A DNA stretch of 64,000 nt from Laetiporus sulphureus 93-53 (Eukaryota; Basidiomycota; Agaricomycetes; Polyporales; Laetiporaceae). Every line of letters begins with the position of its first letter. Within the stretch, counting starts at the first letter, position 1. The notes under the pieces were generated by a model. The model made no database searches and was not told where the DNA came from. It saw nothing but the letters and a program-made list of their open reading frames with translations. The stretch is taken from contig NW_024468534.1 of assembly GCF_001632365.1 (NCBI RefSeq), positions 300,133-364,132 on the forward strand, written 5' to 3'. Made by a program: the position numbers and the translations under genes. Below are positions 1 to 11,440 of the stretch, piece after piece.

Positions 1-507
1 CCTGCGCAGGGTCCCAGCCTGCTGAGGTTGCAAAGGACTGGAACAATGTCAATGAGTACCCTGGAACGCGGATCAAACATCATCGTCAATCGCTGTACAG
101 CGTACGACCGAGATGAGTGACAGACCGTTTGGCCCTACGCCCTACGCGAACACATGCGGATCAGTACAACACGCGGGCGCGACGTATATAAAACACGCTG
201 CGGACGCACGTTGTCACCATTGCTGTACACTGACATACCGCGCACATTCAGTCATGGTTCGCAGACACAGCAGATCAGCATGAGAACATACGATAATAGC
301 TCCAAAGTTCCTGCACGATACATTGATGAGACCTCAACACGCACGTCCTCCGTGTCGCACTAGACGCACCTTCCTCGTTACCAACGGCTCCTCGCGTCTG
401 ATTGGAGCGACCACAGCCACTTCCACTTCTGCCTCTGGGAGCTTGCTGATCCCTGCTACAGCAACCTCTTCGGTGGGAGTCGTAAACTCGCCTTCTACGT
501 CAGTCAT
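1..507 (-). CDS. ATG22: ATG22-like vacuolar effluxer, copy A (5' part only)
   Basis: This is the N-terminal part of a major-facilitator protein of the Atg22 family, which in yeast exports amino acids from the vacuole after autophagy. The start ATG is at 507. Exon 1 (370-507) encodes a 46-residue acidic cytosolic tail ending REEPLVTRK. Short exons then give ELWSYYLY-SNGDN, GVGPNGYS and LTLFQSFATSAGWDPAQ, which match the first transmembrane segment of fungal Atg22 proteins. Splice sites and frame are intact in the visible part. Exon 1 differs from copy B (1295-3927) at about 5 of 46 residues. The rest of the gene lies left of the window, so whether it is functional as a whole cannot be judged. 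Confidence 0.8.
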
Positions 508-1070
508 TATGTTCTGAGTGCGCACAGCAGACAAACAACGGAGGCATCGAGAGCGGGCAGGAAGCACCGGGGTGTGTTTGCTGATTGCGCGGCGCTCATA
601 TGTAGTGGAATGGAATTCCCATGCGTGCACTTATCAAGAAGCGCGAGACGTTCTGGGTATGGTTGAGAAGATAAAGGGGCGCTCGCCATGCGCACGCTGC
701 ATCAGGTAGGCGGAGTACTGATGCAGTCTACCCGCGGCGTAGAACACGAGATACCGGGACATGTATAGGTAGCGAGTAGCCCGGAAGGTTGAGGATGATT
801 TGATCTGTCCTTGATGCATTGATGCCTCAGATATGAGACACGGCAGCTAGATAACAAAGTTGTTCAGGCAGAGAAGTAGAGTGCAGCACAAAGAATGGAT
901 TCGAGATATTCGTCTCCAGGTCTCCCATGGCTGGGAGATCAATTATGGCCGCTTCGTGGTCAAGCCGTGGTCGACGTTTTTTCTGCGACAATCTGTGACA
1001 GAGCGCGTTGTTCCCACGGGTGTGCTTGCCTGCGTGCAAGCTCGGCAGCTCCTCTCTTCATCTTTCCTTT
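1..1070. repeat. Left copy of ATG22 5'-region tandem duplication
   Basis: This block aligns base for base with 3421-4480: both begin with CCTGCGCAGGGTCCCAGCCT and keep a 3420-bp offset across the start of the gene (start codons at 507 and 3927). It covers the first exons of an ATG22-like gene plus about 560 bp of upstream DNA. Similarity fades at about 1070, near a CAGCTCCTCTCTTCA stretch. The left edge is the window edge, so the true unit is longer. Most differences are single-base changes with a few small indels upstream. Confidence 0.9.
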
Positions 1071-1294
1071 CACATGTTCTTCGCCACTGGATGTTAACTG
1101 AAATCATTGCAATTTCGGTTGTGCTGTATTTGTGACTTGTAGCAGACTGAAGGCCGGACATTTATCATTTCACGATGACGAGTCACGACGGACGACGGCC
1201 CAAGTGGCATTGAGATAATCAAAAAATCACATACCAAGTCATGAACAACATTCGACCGTATACATACGGAAGAGACAAGTAAAGCGAACGCCGG
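508..1294. other. Intergenic: shared ATG22 upstream region plus spacer
   Basis: This is the upstream region of copy A followed by the 3' flank of copy B. Bases 508-1070 are homologous to 3928-4480, so the two genes probably share promoter elements. From 1070 to 1294 the sequence is unique and holds no gene that I can support. Confidence 0.6.
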
Positions 1295-3927
1295 TCACGC
1301 TCTCTTTCCGTAATCCTTCGCGTCAACGGACCCTTCCTCCTCCACGAAGATGCCCGTCTCAGCGTACGAACGGTGCCTCTCCGCCCACGCGACAGCATCG
1401 CGCCGTCCCTTCGTTACATCTACGCCTACAGCCGCCAAGCATGTCAGTCACCGCAGCAAAACTTCTACCCAGGGAGAAGCACACACCGAACCATATAAAC
1501 AGGCTCGCTGCGATGCACAGCGCGAATAGAAAGGGGAACCCTTTCCAGTTGTTCTGTGTATTGTTGATGATTGTCTGAACGACGTTGGGCCCGATCATCG
1601 ACGAAGCGCGGTTAGACAGACCGAAGAGGCCGAAGAACTACGTCGTTGCGGCTTAGCCACCTGGCGAAGGGTTTGCAACATGATACGAACGTACCATGTT
1701 GTCGAAGCCCGGCGGCGCGAGCTCGGCCATCATCGTTTGGGAGAAGGCGTAATAGGGCGCTTGGAACGAGCCGGAGACGACGTTGTACGCCCTGCATGAA
1801 GCATGTTCACATCTCTAACAAGACCGTTTTCATCACGGGTCTGCTTACCAATACTCCCATTCGTTGTGGAATCTGCAATGATCTATAAGTATCAACAATA
1901 TCACACTCAGAGATCAGCCACAAACCCAAATTTGGTCGTCCAGATACCGCACATGCCCCACAGCGGGATGAGGATGGTTACGACATTGGTCACAACGAAC
2001 TGTCGACAGTATATTAGCTCCCAGAGGAGATACAGCCTGCAGAAGTGGACTACCATCCGTTTAGTACTGATTTTCCAGTACCTCTGAATGTACCAGAACC
2101 CCAGCGTGCTGTATTGCACGAGCACATCAGCAAAGATTTGCTTAGCATCCCGTGACAAGTGTTACCTGGCCGTGGAGGTGAAAGCCTGTGCCAAGCCGAG
2201 GTAGGTGTTCTGTAGGAAGGAGAACTGGAACTCGTCATTCTGACATATAAGTACCCGTGTGCCAGTCGTGTTCATGCCCTGTCAGGATACGCAACGTCAG
2301 CACCCACTTTGCCATAAAGTGAAAGTCAGATGCACGTACGTCGGACAGCAGGAAGAACGAGAAGAGGTAGATGAAGGTGTAAGGAAGCTTCTTGTACTGC
2401 TTGAGAGCAATCCAGATCTACGAGGGGTCAGCACACACCTAGAACAGGACACTGAAGTACGCTTGCCTGCTTCCACCCTATCGTGAGGTAGTGTTCACCC
2501 TTCGGAAGTGCGGGTCCTGGACGTGGCTGCTGGAAGATGACTGACGGAGAAGATGCAAGCATGAACAACAGTAGTCCAGTAATTGACCATCTGACTCACA
2601 CCACCAGATGCCCAGCAAAACCCAGTATGCATTCGTCCTGTGGGTAGGTTCACTCTCAGTACAAGCCAAGGCTGATGGAAGCCTACTGACAGGCAGATGG
2701 TGTAATTGTCCACCGACGGCTTACTTGCAAGAGGGAGGAGTATAGATAGATTGACACATGGCACGAATATATATCCCAGGTTGCTGTGCATCTAGATCAT
2801 CTCAGCGCATCAGTATGTTGCGTCTCTTACAATACCTCGTGACACCCACCGTGCTGATGTTACTTATCCTGTTCTTCTCCAGACTTTCCTCCAGCTCGTA
2901 CTCTTCAACATGAATCTCACCATTGTCGTACTTCTCTCTCAAAGTGCGCGCATGCGGAGTGTTGCGGGCTAGCCGAGGAAAAACAGCAGCATAAAATACC
3001 AGCGTGGCACCGTACGTGACGAAGCCCATGATGTACAGCCCCATGGCTGCGCCCCAGCGTGAAGGAGCTGATGTGCACGCATGAGATCAGAAGCCACAGA
3101 TGGATTAGAGGCATGCCGTACACGTCAAAGCCACGCTGGCGAACTGCGCTCCCCAGCAAATGATTGTGACGGCGAACAGCAGCCATCGCCCAAAGGTGCC
3201 GTAGTCCGCGGCGGACCCGATCGTCGTGAAGATCGCCGTCATGATCTGCGCAATATATCGTATCAGTAATGCATGCTAATGTGTGCCTGCGTACTAAGAT
3301 ACCGGTGACGTACAGCGAAGCTCACTCCGTTCGCGATCAGGACAATTGAACTGACGGACTTGGTTCCGCTGCCCCATGGCAGCACACACTGCTCGGACGA
3401 GCTGCACGTTGAGCCTGGGCCCTGCGCAGGGTCCCAGCCTGCTGAAATTGCCAAGGACTGGAACAATGTCATGGAGTACCCTAGCACGGGGATCAAATGT
3501 CATCATCAATCGATATACGGCGTACGACTGAGATGAGTGACAGACCAAGTGGTCCTACGCCCTACACGAACACATGCGGATCAGTACAACACGCGGGCAC
3601 GGTGTATCATGAAGCACGCTGCGGACGCACGTTGTTACCGTTGTAGTACACTGACATACCGCGAGCACATTCAGCCGCGGCTCGCAGACAGCAGATCGGC
3701 ATAGAACATACGGTAATAGCTCCAAAGTTCCTGCACAATACATTGATGAGACCTCAACACGCACGTCCTCCGTGTCGCACTAGACGCACCTTCCTCGTTA
3801 CCAACGGCTCCTCGCGTCTGATTGGAGCGGCCACAGCCACTTCCACTTCTGCCTCTGGGAGCTTGCTGATCCCTGCTACAGCAACATCTTCGGCAGGGAT
3901 CGTAAACTCGCCTTCTGCGTCAGTCAT
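1295..3927 (-). CDS. ATG22: ATG22-like vacuolar effluxer, copy B (complete)
   Basis: This is a multi-pass membrane transporter of the Atg22 family (MFS fold), expected in the vacuole membrane, where family members release amino acids recovered by autophagy. It starts at ATG 3927 and stops at 1295-1297. It is cut into many small exons by introns of about 50-60 nt. In protein order I can read EEPLVTRK, ELWSYYLYYNGNN, MTLFQSLAISAGWD, GTKSVSSIVLIANGVSFAV, IMTAIFTTIGSAADYGTFG, MGLYIMGFVTYGATLVF, FQQPRPGPALPKGEHYLTIG, LGFWYIQRYWKISTKRM, FQAPYYAFSQTMMAELAPPG, FFGLFGLSNRASSMIGPNVV and GVDVTKGRRDAVAWAERH before a short tail. All of these are family-typical and in frame across the junctions I checked, so I read it as intact. 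It lies head-to-head with the AT-hook gene at 4510 and is a tandem paralog of copy A. Confidence 0.8.
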
Positions 3928-4480
3928 TATGCTCTGAGTGCGCGCAGCAGAGAAACAACTTAAGCGTCGAGAACGAGCAGGAAGCAGTGGGGCGTGTCTG
4001 CTGATTGCGGGGCGCTCATAGTATGTAGCGGAATGTAATTCCCATGCGTGCACTTATCAAGAAGCTCGAGATGTTCTGGGTATGGTTGAAAAGATAAGAG
4101 GCGTTAGGCAGTGCACGCTGCATCAGGTAGGTGGAATACTGATGCAATCTACCCGCGGCGTAGAACACGAGATACGGGGACATGTAACCAGTAGCCCGGA
4201 AGGTTGAGGATGACTTGATCTGTTTGATGCGTCAGATGTGAGATACGGCGACAAGATGACAGAGTTGTTCAAACAATAGAGTGCAACCCAAAGAATGAAT
4301 CCGATATTCTCGATGACCGTGGCTGGGACTGGGAGAATAAATCCCTGTGACAATGTGTGACATCGCGCGTTGTTCCCACGGGCGTGCTTGGGCGTGTCTC
4401 CTGCGTGCAGGGCGGACAGGAGCTGAGACCTGCATACATAACTCAATCTCAGCAGCTCCTCTCTTCACCTTTCCTTCCAT
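3421..4480. repeat. Right copy of ATG22 5'-region tandem duplication
   Basis: This is the partner of 1-1070. It contains the first exons of ATG22 copy B and its upstream region. Similarity ends near 4480, about 30 bp before the start codon of the next gene at 4510. The duplicated unit therefore stopped inside the 5' leader of that neighbour and did not copy it. Confidence 0.9.
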
Positions 4481-4509
4481 CTCTGTCGCCTCCAGACTCC
4501 GTTGCGAAG
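3928..4509. promoter_or_regulatory. Bidirectional promoter between ATG22-B and AT-hook gene
   Basis: These 582 bp separate two divergent start codons (3927 minus, 4510 plus). A diverged second copy lies at 508-1070 without the AT-hook gene. No other gene is visible here. The promoter role is inferred from position. Confidence 0.5.
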
Positions 4510-6030
4510 ATGGTATTCCGGTTGTTTAGCAGAAAGTCTCTCACAGCGCACGAATCACTGGCAGGCCTGGCGTCTGAAGCTCCTACACCCTCAACGGTCG
4601 CGAAGACACCATCAAAGCCCACGGTGCCTGCACAGACTCAATTGCGAACGCCGTCACCGTCCGTTGAGTCTGCTTCTGTTGCGAGGGTGGGGTCGCCTGC
4701 TTCCAGCATGGCGCGTCTATCTGTGAAGGAAGGTGCAGCGCTGCCTTCACCCGCCCATCCATCTCTATCCGCTTCCGATACCGCGATCCCTCCTGTTCCT
4801 GCATTCACCGCTCTGGAACCTACCGTCGCATCACTCACCTCTCACATCGCCTCCATCCCCGCAAAGACACTGCACTCCTACCTCCTGTCTCACCTCCGGG
4901 ACGCCCCCGAACCCATCCTCGCTGCGTTTGCGACGTTCTTCGCTGAGCTCGTTCCACCCCCGCGGCTTCATTGCGTGCGCTGTCACAAGGACTATGTGGA
5001 GGTCGAGAACGATGATCGGAGCTGTCTGGTGCCGCATGACGACGAGAGTGCCGAGGTCGAGCGCGTCGGGAGGACCGCGAGAAGCGGCAGGCTCTCGATC
5101 GATCCTGGGACGACATACGAGACGCTGTGGGGATGCTGCGGTAAACTCACCGAGGGAGACGGGGACCAGGGCCCGCCCGATGGCTGGTGCTATGAGGGCA
5201 AGCATACGGTGTGTACTCTAATCTCTCCTCATATCTCTTCATGACATCCTGACCGTCTCCTGCAGACTGACATAAAGCGCGCCCGTTTCCGGGCCGACTC
5301 GACTCCCCAAGACGACAAGCTCACCTCGTGCATCCGGCTCAACTGCCACGGCGTCCGCGACCAGCTCCCGCGCACGAACCTACGCAAGCGGAAGCGCAGC
5401 GTAAACCTCCGGGAGCCCGCTAGTGACGAAGCGGCGAGCGAGGGCGAGCCGGACAGCGGGATGGAGGAGATCGCGGGCCGCGCGAAGAGCAAAGGAAAGG
5501 TGGCGGGCAAGGGCAAGGGCAAGGCGAAGGCGAAGGCCGCTGCTGCAGACGATGAGCATATGGACGTGGACCAACGTGAGCACGAGGACGCGGAGAACGT
5601 CAGCATCAGCGCACGCGGACGCACCCCTGCTGCTCGCAGGCAGTCCAGGGCCTCCGTCGCACCCGCCTCTCAAGCCAACGCCGGAGCCGCTGCTCCCAAG
5701 CGCAGGGGCCGCCCGCCGAAGCCCAAGCCGGCGCAGCCTGTGGAGACGACGGACGCAGACGCGGATGTGTCCAGTGCGTCGGCGCAAGTGAAGCGGCCCG
5801 GGCGGAAGCCGAAGAGCAAGATGTATGTGGAGGAGTCGGACGAGGCGCAGGATGCGGACATGGATGGGGAGCAAGGTCCGAGGACGCGTTCGCAGAGCCG
5901 GACGCGTCAGGCTAGTGTGCAGACGGGAAGGCCGAAGTCGGCCGTGAAGAAGGGGAAGGAGAAGGAGGTAGAGAAGGACGGCGAGAGTGATAATGAGGTG
6001 CCGAAGAAGAAGAAGAGGCTCTCTACGTAA
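4510..6030 (+). CDS. AT-hook nuclear protein with Cys/His-rich N-terminal domain
   Basis: Two exons (4510-5208, 5266-6030) joined by a 57-nt intron give 487 residues. The first ~130 residues are rich in Ser, Pro and Thr. Residues ~155-240 hold a Cys/His cluster (LHCVRCHKDYVEV, YETLWGCCGKL, WCYEGKHT) that looks like a zinc-binding module, though I cannot assign it to a named family. The C-terminal half is basic and Lys/Ala-rich, with AT-hook cores KRRGRPPKPKP and KRPGRKPKSK, and it ends in a lysine run (PKKKKRLST) that fits a nuclear signal. The likely role is a chromatin-associated DNA-binding protein in the nucleus. That role is inferred from the AT-hooks; the exact function is unknown. It is divergent from ATG22 copy B. 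Confidence 0.7.
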
Positions 6031-6686
6031 AGACCAGCGCTACGCTGCTATGCTCAAGACATCGAAAATGATGTCTGGTCCCTTTGGTTGATCTCCATCT
6101 GGACAAACTACCATCATGTTGACTCACGGCCGTTGTTTATACCCCGAGTGAACTTTCTGCTCTATGAGTGAGTCTATCTATGATAGTTTGCTCGTGCATT
6201 GCTCATCAATTAGTCTCAACTCTAGTCAGATATCTATCTCTTTCTACTGGACGAGATTGTTGTATGTGACCATTAACGATATGAGAGCTACTCGTTCTCG
6301 AGCTGATAATCTTCTGATGATGATATCGATGACGTCCACTGTACGTCTAATCTCGTAGCTTGAGGCTACTTCTTATATGACTCTACCTACGAATATGTAC
6401 ATCTTCTCAGCGCTCCAGCATATGCATCTGCGAGTCTTACTTTATGAACTGCTACGATGATCTCGCGAACTCGAATGGTCTTTTACGTCCTCCGTCTTCT
6501 CTTCTGATTCATCGAATTTTCCGATTTGCAATGATAATGATAATGAAGCCGCTGCGCGTGCACAGGACACGAGGGACATCCCGAAGTTGACTCAGGCTTC
6601 AGGGTCGTACCTTTTATATACAGGAAGGCCGTTCAAGTTGAACCGGTTTCCCTTTTCTCAACGTCCCTTCTCCCACGCGCACTCTC
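6031..6686. other. Intergenic, no gene seen
   Basis: This 656-bp AT-richer gap lies between two plus-strand genes. It should hold the 3' end of the AT-hook transcript and the promoter of the next gene. A TATA-like string (TTTTATATAC, about 6611-6620) lies some 70 bp before the ATG at 6687. I see no coding structure. Confidence 0.4.
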
Positions 6687-8882
6687 ATGTCGACCCCCCT
6701 CGACATTACGGTAGTCAACAGCGTGCATCCTGCGCCTAGCGGCAATGGTGCGCCCGTGAATGGCAATCCGCTCGATGCAGCCACCGACGCGCCGCCGCCG
6801 CACTGGTTCACCTTTCCGCCGTTTCCCGCTCCCCCTCCGGGTGTGACAGTCACGCCGTTCAAGACGTTCAAGCCGTCGGGCATCGTGGTCGTGCAGAATC
6901 CGCCGCCAGACTACATCGAGCGCGATGGGCTGGGCATCCCGACCGTGCCGTTGCGCGTGAAGCACAGCCTTACGGAAGGCGAGCAGCGCAAGAAGAAACG
7001 GAACAAGACGGTCACGCGTCCGGATGGCACGGTGCGACGCGCGACGTGGTGGGAGGAGTGGGAGACGGGCGAGGACGCGAGGAAGATGACGGCGCTGGTT
7101 AACCCGTATGTGCTGCGTCCTGTCCTCGGGGGAATGCAGACTGATCAGACGCGTCGCAGCTCGGATTCACGCGTCGATCGCCTGCATCAGGCGTCGCAGG
7201 ACTTCAAATCGTGCCGTCCATGGCCTGCACTTCCCTCGGTAGTCCCGCAGCTCTGGGATGCGGTAAGCGCATCGAGTCTCACCAGCGCGTCTATTCATAA
7301 CCTGATTGTCCACAGTTTCGTCTGTATGTCGGGATCATCAGCAGCGTCAATCCACCCGTTTCGCGTAAAACTCTACAGACGATGCAGGCGCAGAATGTTT
7401 CGGACGACGATGACGACGACGACGAAGATGCAGATGATCCCAAGGTGAAGGAGTCGCAAGCGGCCGTAACAGATGAAGAGAAGGAGCGTGCACATGAGCT
7501 TGGAGACAATTTTCTCGAGGCGAAGGATCTGCATATGGACAACTTCTTGAACGACACGGAGAAGAACATCAAGATATTCTTCTCGTCTCACTTCCGCGAC
7601 AAAGGCCTTATATGGTACGTGACTATATGCATAACCAGCCTTTCCCCACTTATCACCGGCGAGCAGGTCTGAGCAGCGCGTACGCGAGGGACCCATCCTC
7701 ATCGGCTTCTTCCTCGGGTTCCTCCTTCGAAACCGTGTTTTTCCGGAACCTGAGCAGGAGAAAGGCCTCCGACGCGCTCTACAGGTCATACAACTCGCTC
7801 GTAAGGAGCTTCCGGCCACGTTCATTATCGGCAAAGCCTTGCCCGACAGTCTCGGCGTGGGCTGCGAGAAACTCTTCGGAAGTATGGCGGAGATCGCGTG
7901 CATCAACATTGACTTCGGGGACAATACTCAGGCGGACGTCACTGAAGATCAAGAGGATGAAGGCGAGCCCGAGACCAAGAGACGCAAAGTCGAGGAGAAG
8001 GAGGAAGATCGTGCATTGAAGGAGGCCATCGGCGAGGTAGACGCAGAAGTCATCACTCCCGAAGTCATCGAGAGCCTCGGAAAGGCCGTGCAGCAAGAAC
8101 GCGAGGCAGCCGATGCCGACAGCGATGGAACGGGCGCCTTAGCCTGGGGCAACGCCTCCGCCGACAGCGGCTGGGGCACGGGAGGATGGGGTGCTGGGAA
8201 CGCGAGCTCAGAGCCTCCCGACCCCTGGGCTCAGCCGGGTAGCACCTGGGAGATCATCATCGAGCCGAACCCGATTATGGCCTTCCTTGGCCCGACGATC
8301 TTTCCACTGACGCATACAACGGGCGTAGCAGAGCGCTCCACGCGGCGCATCCTATCACTCATCCCTGTACAGGCCGCATCTCCCGCTCCTGGCAAGGCAG
8401 CAAGGAAGAAGGCCAAACAGCGTGCGGGAGGCATGTCGGACGCGGAGAAGGTGGAGGAGGAGTTGTGCGCGCGATTGGTGAGGGCGACGCTCGCGCCGTG
8501 GGGCGACTGGGAGCGGCACACGGGGTCGGACATTATGCGGCCTAGCGTGTTGTCACGATCGCGCGGCCCATTCATCACGGAGGCGGACCAGAGCGAGGAC
8601 AAGATGGACAGCGAGAATGGTGCCAAGCCTCACGACCCGTTCAAGGACGAGATCACAGTATTGTTCGAGCCGGCGGTGGCGGAGAAGCTCATCATCGGCA
8701 TGGGCCTTGCCGGGACGTGGGTGCAGCTCGCTCGTCAAGACCTCAGCGCTGGATCCTGGACGGACAAAAATGCTGCGGGGAAGCAGCAAAGAGACGAGAA
8801 GGGTGAGTTTGGGGTGCCCACCAAATTGTGGTACATGGAGCACCTGGCCTCCATCATACCGAGCTACCATACCGAGCCATGA
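6687..8882 (+). CDS. Arb1-like Argonaute-chaperone protein (probable)
   Basis: Four exons (6687-7105, 7160-7262, 7316-7614, 7667-8882) give 678 residues with no frame breaks. The N-terminus is Pro-rich and followed by a basic KKKRNKTVTRPDG stretch. An acidic run of Asp/Glu sits near residue 190. The core contains FFSSHFRDKGLIW and GFFLGFLLRNRVFPEP followed by a helical ARKELPATFIIGKALPDS segment. The C-terminus has GMGLAGTWVQLAR and WYMEHLASIIPSYH. This order resembles the fungal Arb1 family, a subunit of the Argonaute siRNA chaperone (ARC) complex in fission yeast, where it helps load small RNAs for heterochromatin. The assignment rests on remembered family patterns and no search was run. 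If it is wrong, the gene is a conserved nuclear hypothetical. Confidence 0.5.
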
Positions 8883-10045
8883 TTTTGTTACGTTGTTCAG
8901 CTGATGTGAACCGTCTCTGCTGCTTATGACGCCTCGCGCCGTCGTGCTCTGTTTCTGATCATCAAAATGTACCAATACTGCTGTATATCGACAATGTGCT
9001 GTATCGTGCCTTCCCAATCAAAATCTGACCGTTTGAAATGTCGTGACGGTCTAACGGATGCTTACCAGCGTCCATGTTCGGCGCCCGGCTGAACGGAGAC
9101 TACATTATTACACTTTCTTCTTCCCCTAACGCCAGCCAGAGCATGGTGTACGAATGAAACAAGTCAAATGTTCAATCAACGCTAGTTATCTCAAAGATGC
9201 GCGCGAATTCGTAGAAGCCGTGAAGCAGTGCAACGATTGTTTCGTGAACTTCATCGTCAGCACCGATCTGCCCGACAATTTGGCCGAAACGCAAACGGAT
9301 CCCAATCCATAGAAAGCTGCTATGCGTGAATAGAGGAGACGGATTCCTGTAAAAGGTCCTCATTTCTCGTCAAACGGGCGATGGACACATGAAATTACCT
9401 TACTTTGAGTCTCATCAGATCCGCGGACAATGCAATTTCACGATGGACGATTGCAACCCATTGCTGTGTAGATTTTTCGGTTGTGCACTTTCTCATGCCT
9501 TCCCGCCCATCATTATCGATCCCGCTCTCATAGACAGAGTGATCAGTGGGAGAGAAGCAGCGACGGCGTTCATCTCAGCGCGGATAGCTCACATGAAGAG
9601 AGCCACCTGAAGAAATCGAAACCGCACATAGATTTCGCACCCGTGCTTCGGAAGGAGTAAGTCATCAGCAGAGCTCATGCATCGTCGACTAACTCCGGCG
9701 AAACCGGAAGACGTCACCGAACTGATTACCCTGCACTCCGAATTTACCAGCCAGGGCCCGATCTCGGCGATGACAGCTGGAGTGCGAGGAATCATGACCA
9801 ATGCAGCAGTCAAGATGAACTGGAAAGGAGTAGTGGGCGCCACTTGATTGAGGATGTAAGCACTAACCATCTCTGGGAGCTACATCGATATTCGTATTCG
9901 TTATCTGGCCCGACAATGATTCATCTTATCTACACTGGGATCATGCATTAGATTTTCGCAAGAAAACATGTCGAGGTGTCCAGGCGTCAGTCATTCGTGC
10001 TGTGAGCATGCACTCCATGCAGTAAGCGTCCAATAAAAATGGAGG
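8883..10045. other. Intergenic with possible degenerate coding fragments
   Basis: This 1.16-kb gap follows the Arb1-like gene and precedes the 3' end of the U5 snRNP gene. On the plus strand I can read short open stretches (about 9157-9312, 9389-9610 and 9677-9847) that look more protein-like than random sequence, but they are broken by stops and match nothing I recognise. They may be remains of a gene or chance ORFs. Confidence 0.3.
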
Positions 10046-11440
10046 TCACAAAGGCAAGCTGGGCTCAATCTCTCCCAAAAGCATTGTCGCGTCCTTGCTT
10101 CCCGTTAGAACTGTGAAGAGAGTGAGGTCAATGTCACAAACAAGAACGCCGTAATCACTTACTGATGGGCTCCTTTGGATGGAAGTCAACCGCGGTTACA
10201 GTGCCCTTGTGACCAGGTAGCTAAAGAAACCATGAGGTCTCGGGTCATGCGACGAGAGACAAGGAGACGGACCTTGTACAGCACTTTTCCGCTCTCGACA
10301 TCCCATATGCAGACTGTGCGATCTGCTCCGCCAACTGCGACGCGCCGACCGTTATCGTCCTTACTCCACGCGCCTCTCAACAAGGTGTTCTCAAAACCGG
10401 CGGGCGCACCCATCAGTACGCGGTGAATACGCGCAGGCGACGGCGAGAACGGCCGGACATCGTGGATGACGGTCTGGGAAGAGAACGACGGGGAGAGCAG
10501 GAAAGACCCGTTAGGTGACAGAGACAGCGAGGTCGGCGTGTCCGTGTGTCCTGTGAGGCTGTACACCTGCTCATTTTTGCGCAAATCCAGAACCTATGTG
10601 AATAGAATTAGCAACACAATGAGGCGACGACGATGCACAGCGCTTACATGGATTTCGTTGTCCAGCGCGCCTGCATAGATGTTCGCGCCATCTGCACTCC
10701 AGCACACAGACGTGACTGGACAACCGAGCTCGAACACGCTTATCGGTGTCTTAGGGCCCTCATCTCCACCCTCCCAGACCCTCACCGTCCCATCATCTGC
10801 ACCCGTCACCACCAACTCGGTGCCTGCTCCACCGGCCATTGTCCTGTCAAGCGAGTTGATAATGCCTCGGTGAGCGCGTAGCTTGCGTATGCGCTGACCA
10901 GTAGTGAGGTCTGTCACGTTCAGGGTGTGATCCGCTGAAACAGTATACAGCAAAGGAGAGAAAAGCGACCATTGAAGGTCGAGGATGGGAGCCTTGTGTA
11001 GGTTCGCGAGTAGTCCATAGTTGGTGTTCGGCGCATATGTTCGCCAAAGGGCTAGAAAAACATCCATCAAAACTGTTTGCTTATGCACTGAGAAACAGTA
11101 TGTAGACACACAAACGCTGCGATCTGCAGAGCAAGCCGCAATATTTTGGCCAGTAGGGTCGAACCTACAGCTTAGAATCTCTGCCTGTATGTTCAGGTCA
11201 ACTACGCTCGGAAATGACACGCCTTCGACGCTCTACACTGTGCATACTAACCCCATGCGATCCGCTGAGACTAACAATGGGAGCTTCAAGACTGCTCGTT
11301 CGCTGCACTGTTCGAATTAGTGCCTGCTGTCGTTCGTCATTGGAGGAAGAGATCGCGATTTGGTTCGTCGGTGGAGACGAGGATCGTGTCCTCTTCACTA
11401 GAGCTCCGCCTTGAGGTGGTGATGCTGTTCGCTTGGACAT
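10046..11440 (-). CDS. SNRNP40: U5 snRNP 40-kDa WD40 protein (SNRNP40/Cwf17-like)
   Basis: This is a spliceosome component: a seven-bladed WD40 propeller that binds Prp8 in the U5 snRNP. It starts at ATG 11440 (MSKRTASPPQGGALVKRTRS, the usual basic leader) and stops at 10046-10048. About five introns interrupt it. Readable blades include ILSCRFDPTGQNIAACSADR, LDLQWSLFSPLLYTVSADHT, LVVTGADDGTVRVWEGGDEG, VCWSADGANIYAGALDNEIH, LSLSPNGSFLLSPSFSSQ and RRVAVGGADRTVCIWDVESG, and the last strand reads LTGSKDATMLLGEI as in the family's GEI ending. No lesions were seen. It is a housekeeping gene about 300 bp downstream of the RhoGEF stop on the same strand. Confidence 0.9.

Noticed and set aside
1359..3548. 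Region first read as a decayed generic sugar transporter because frames are so short
   Set aside because: Joining the pieces across ~50-nt introns restores a continuous Atg22-type protein, so it is an intact intron-rich gene, not a pseudogene.
5380..5874. 164-codon minus-strand frame over the AT-hook gene
   Set aside because: It is the mirror of the Lys/Ala/Arg-rich exon; the plus strand has AT-hooks and an in-frame two-exon structure.
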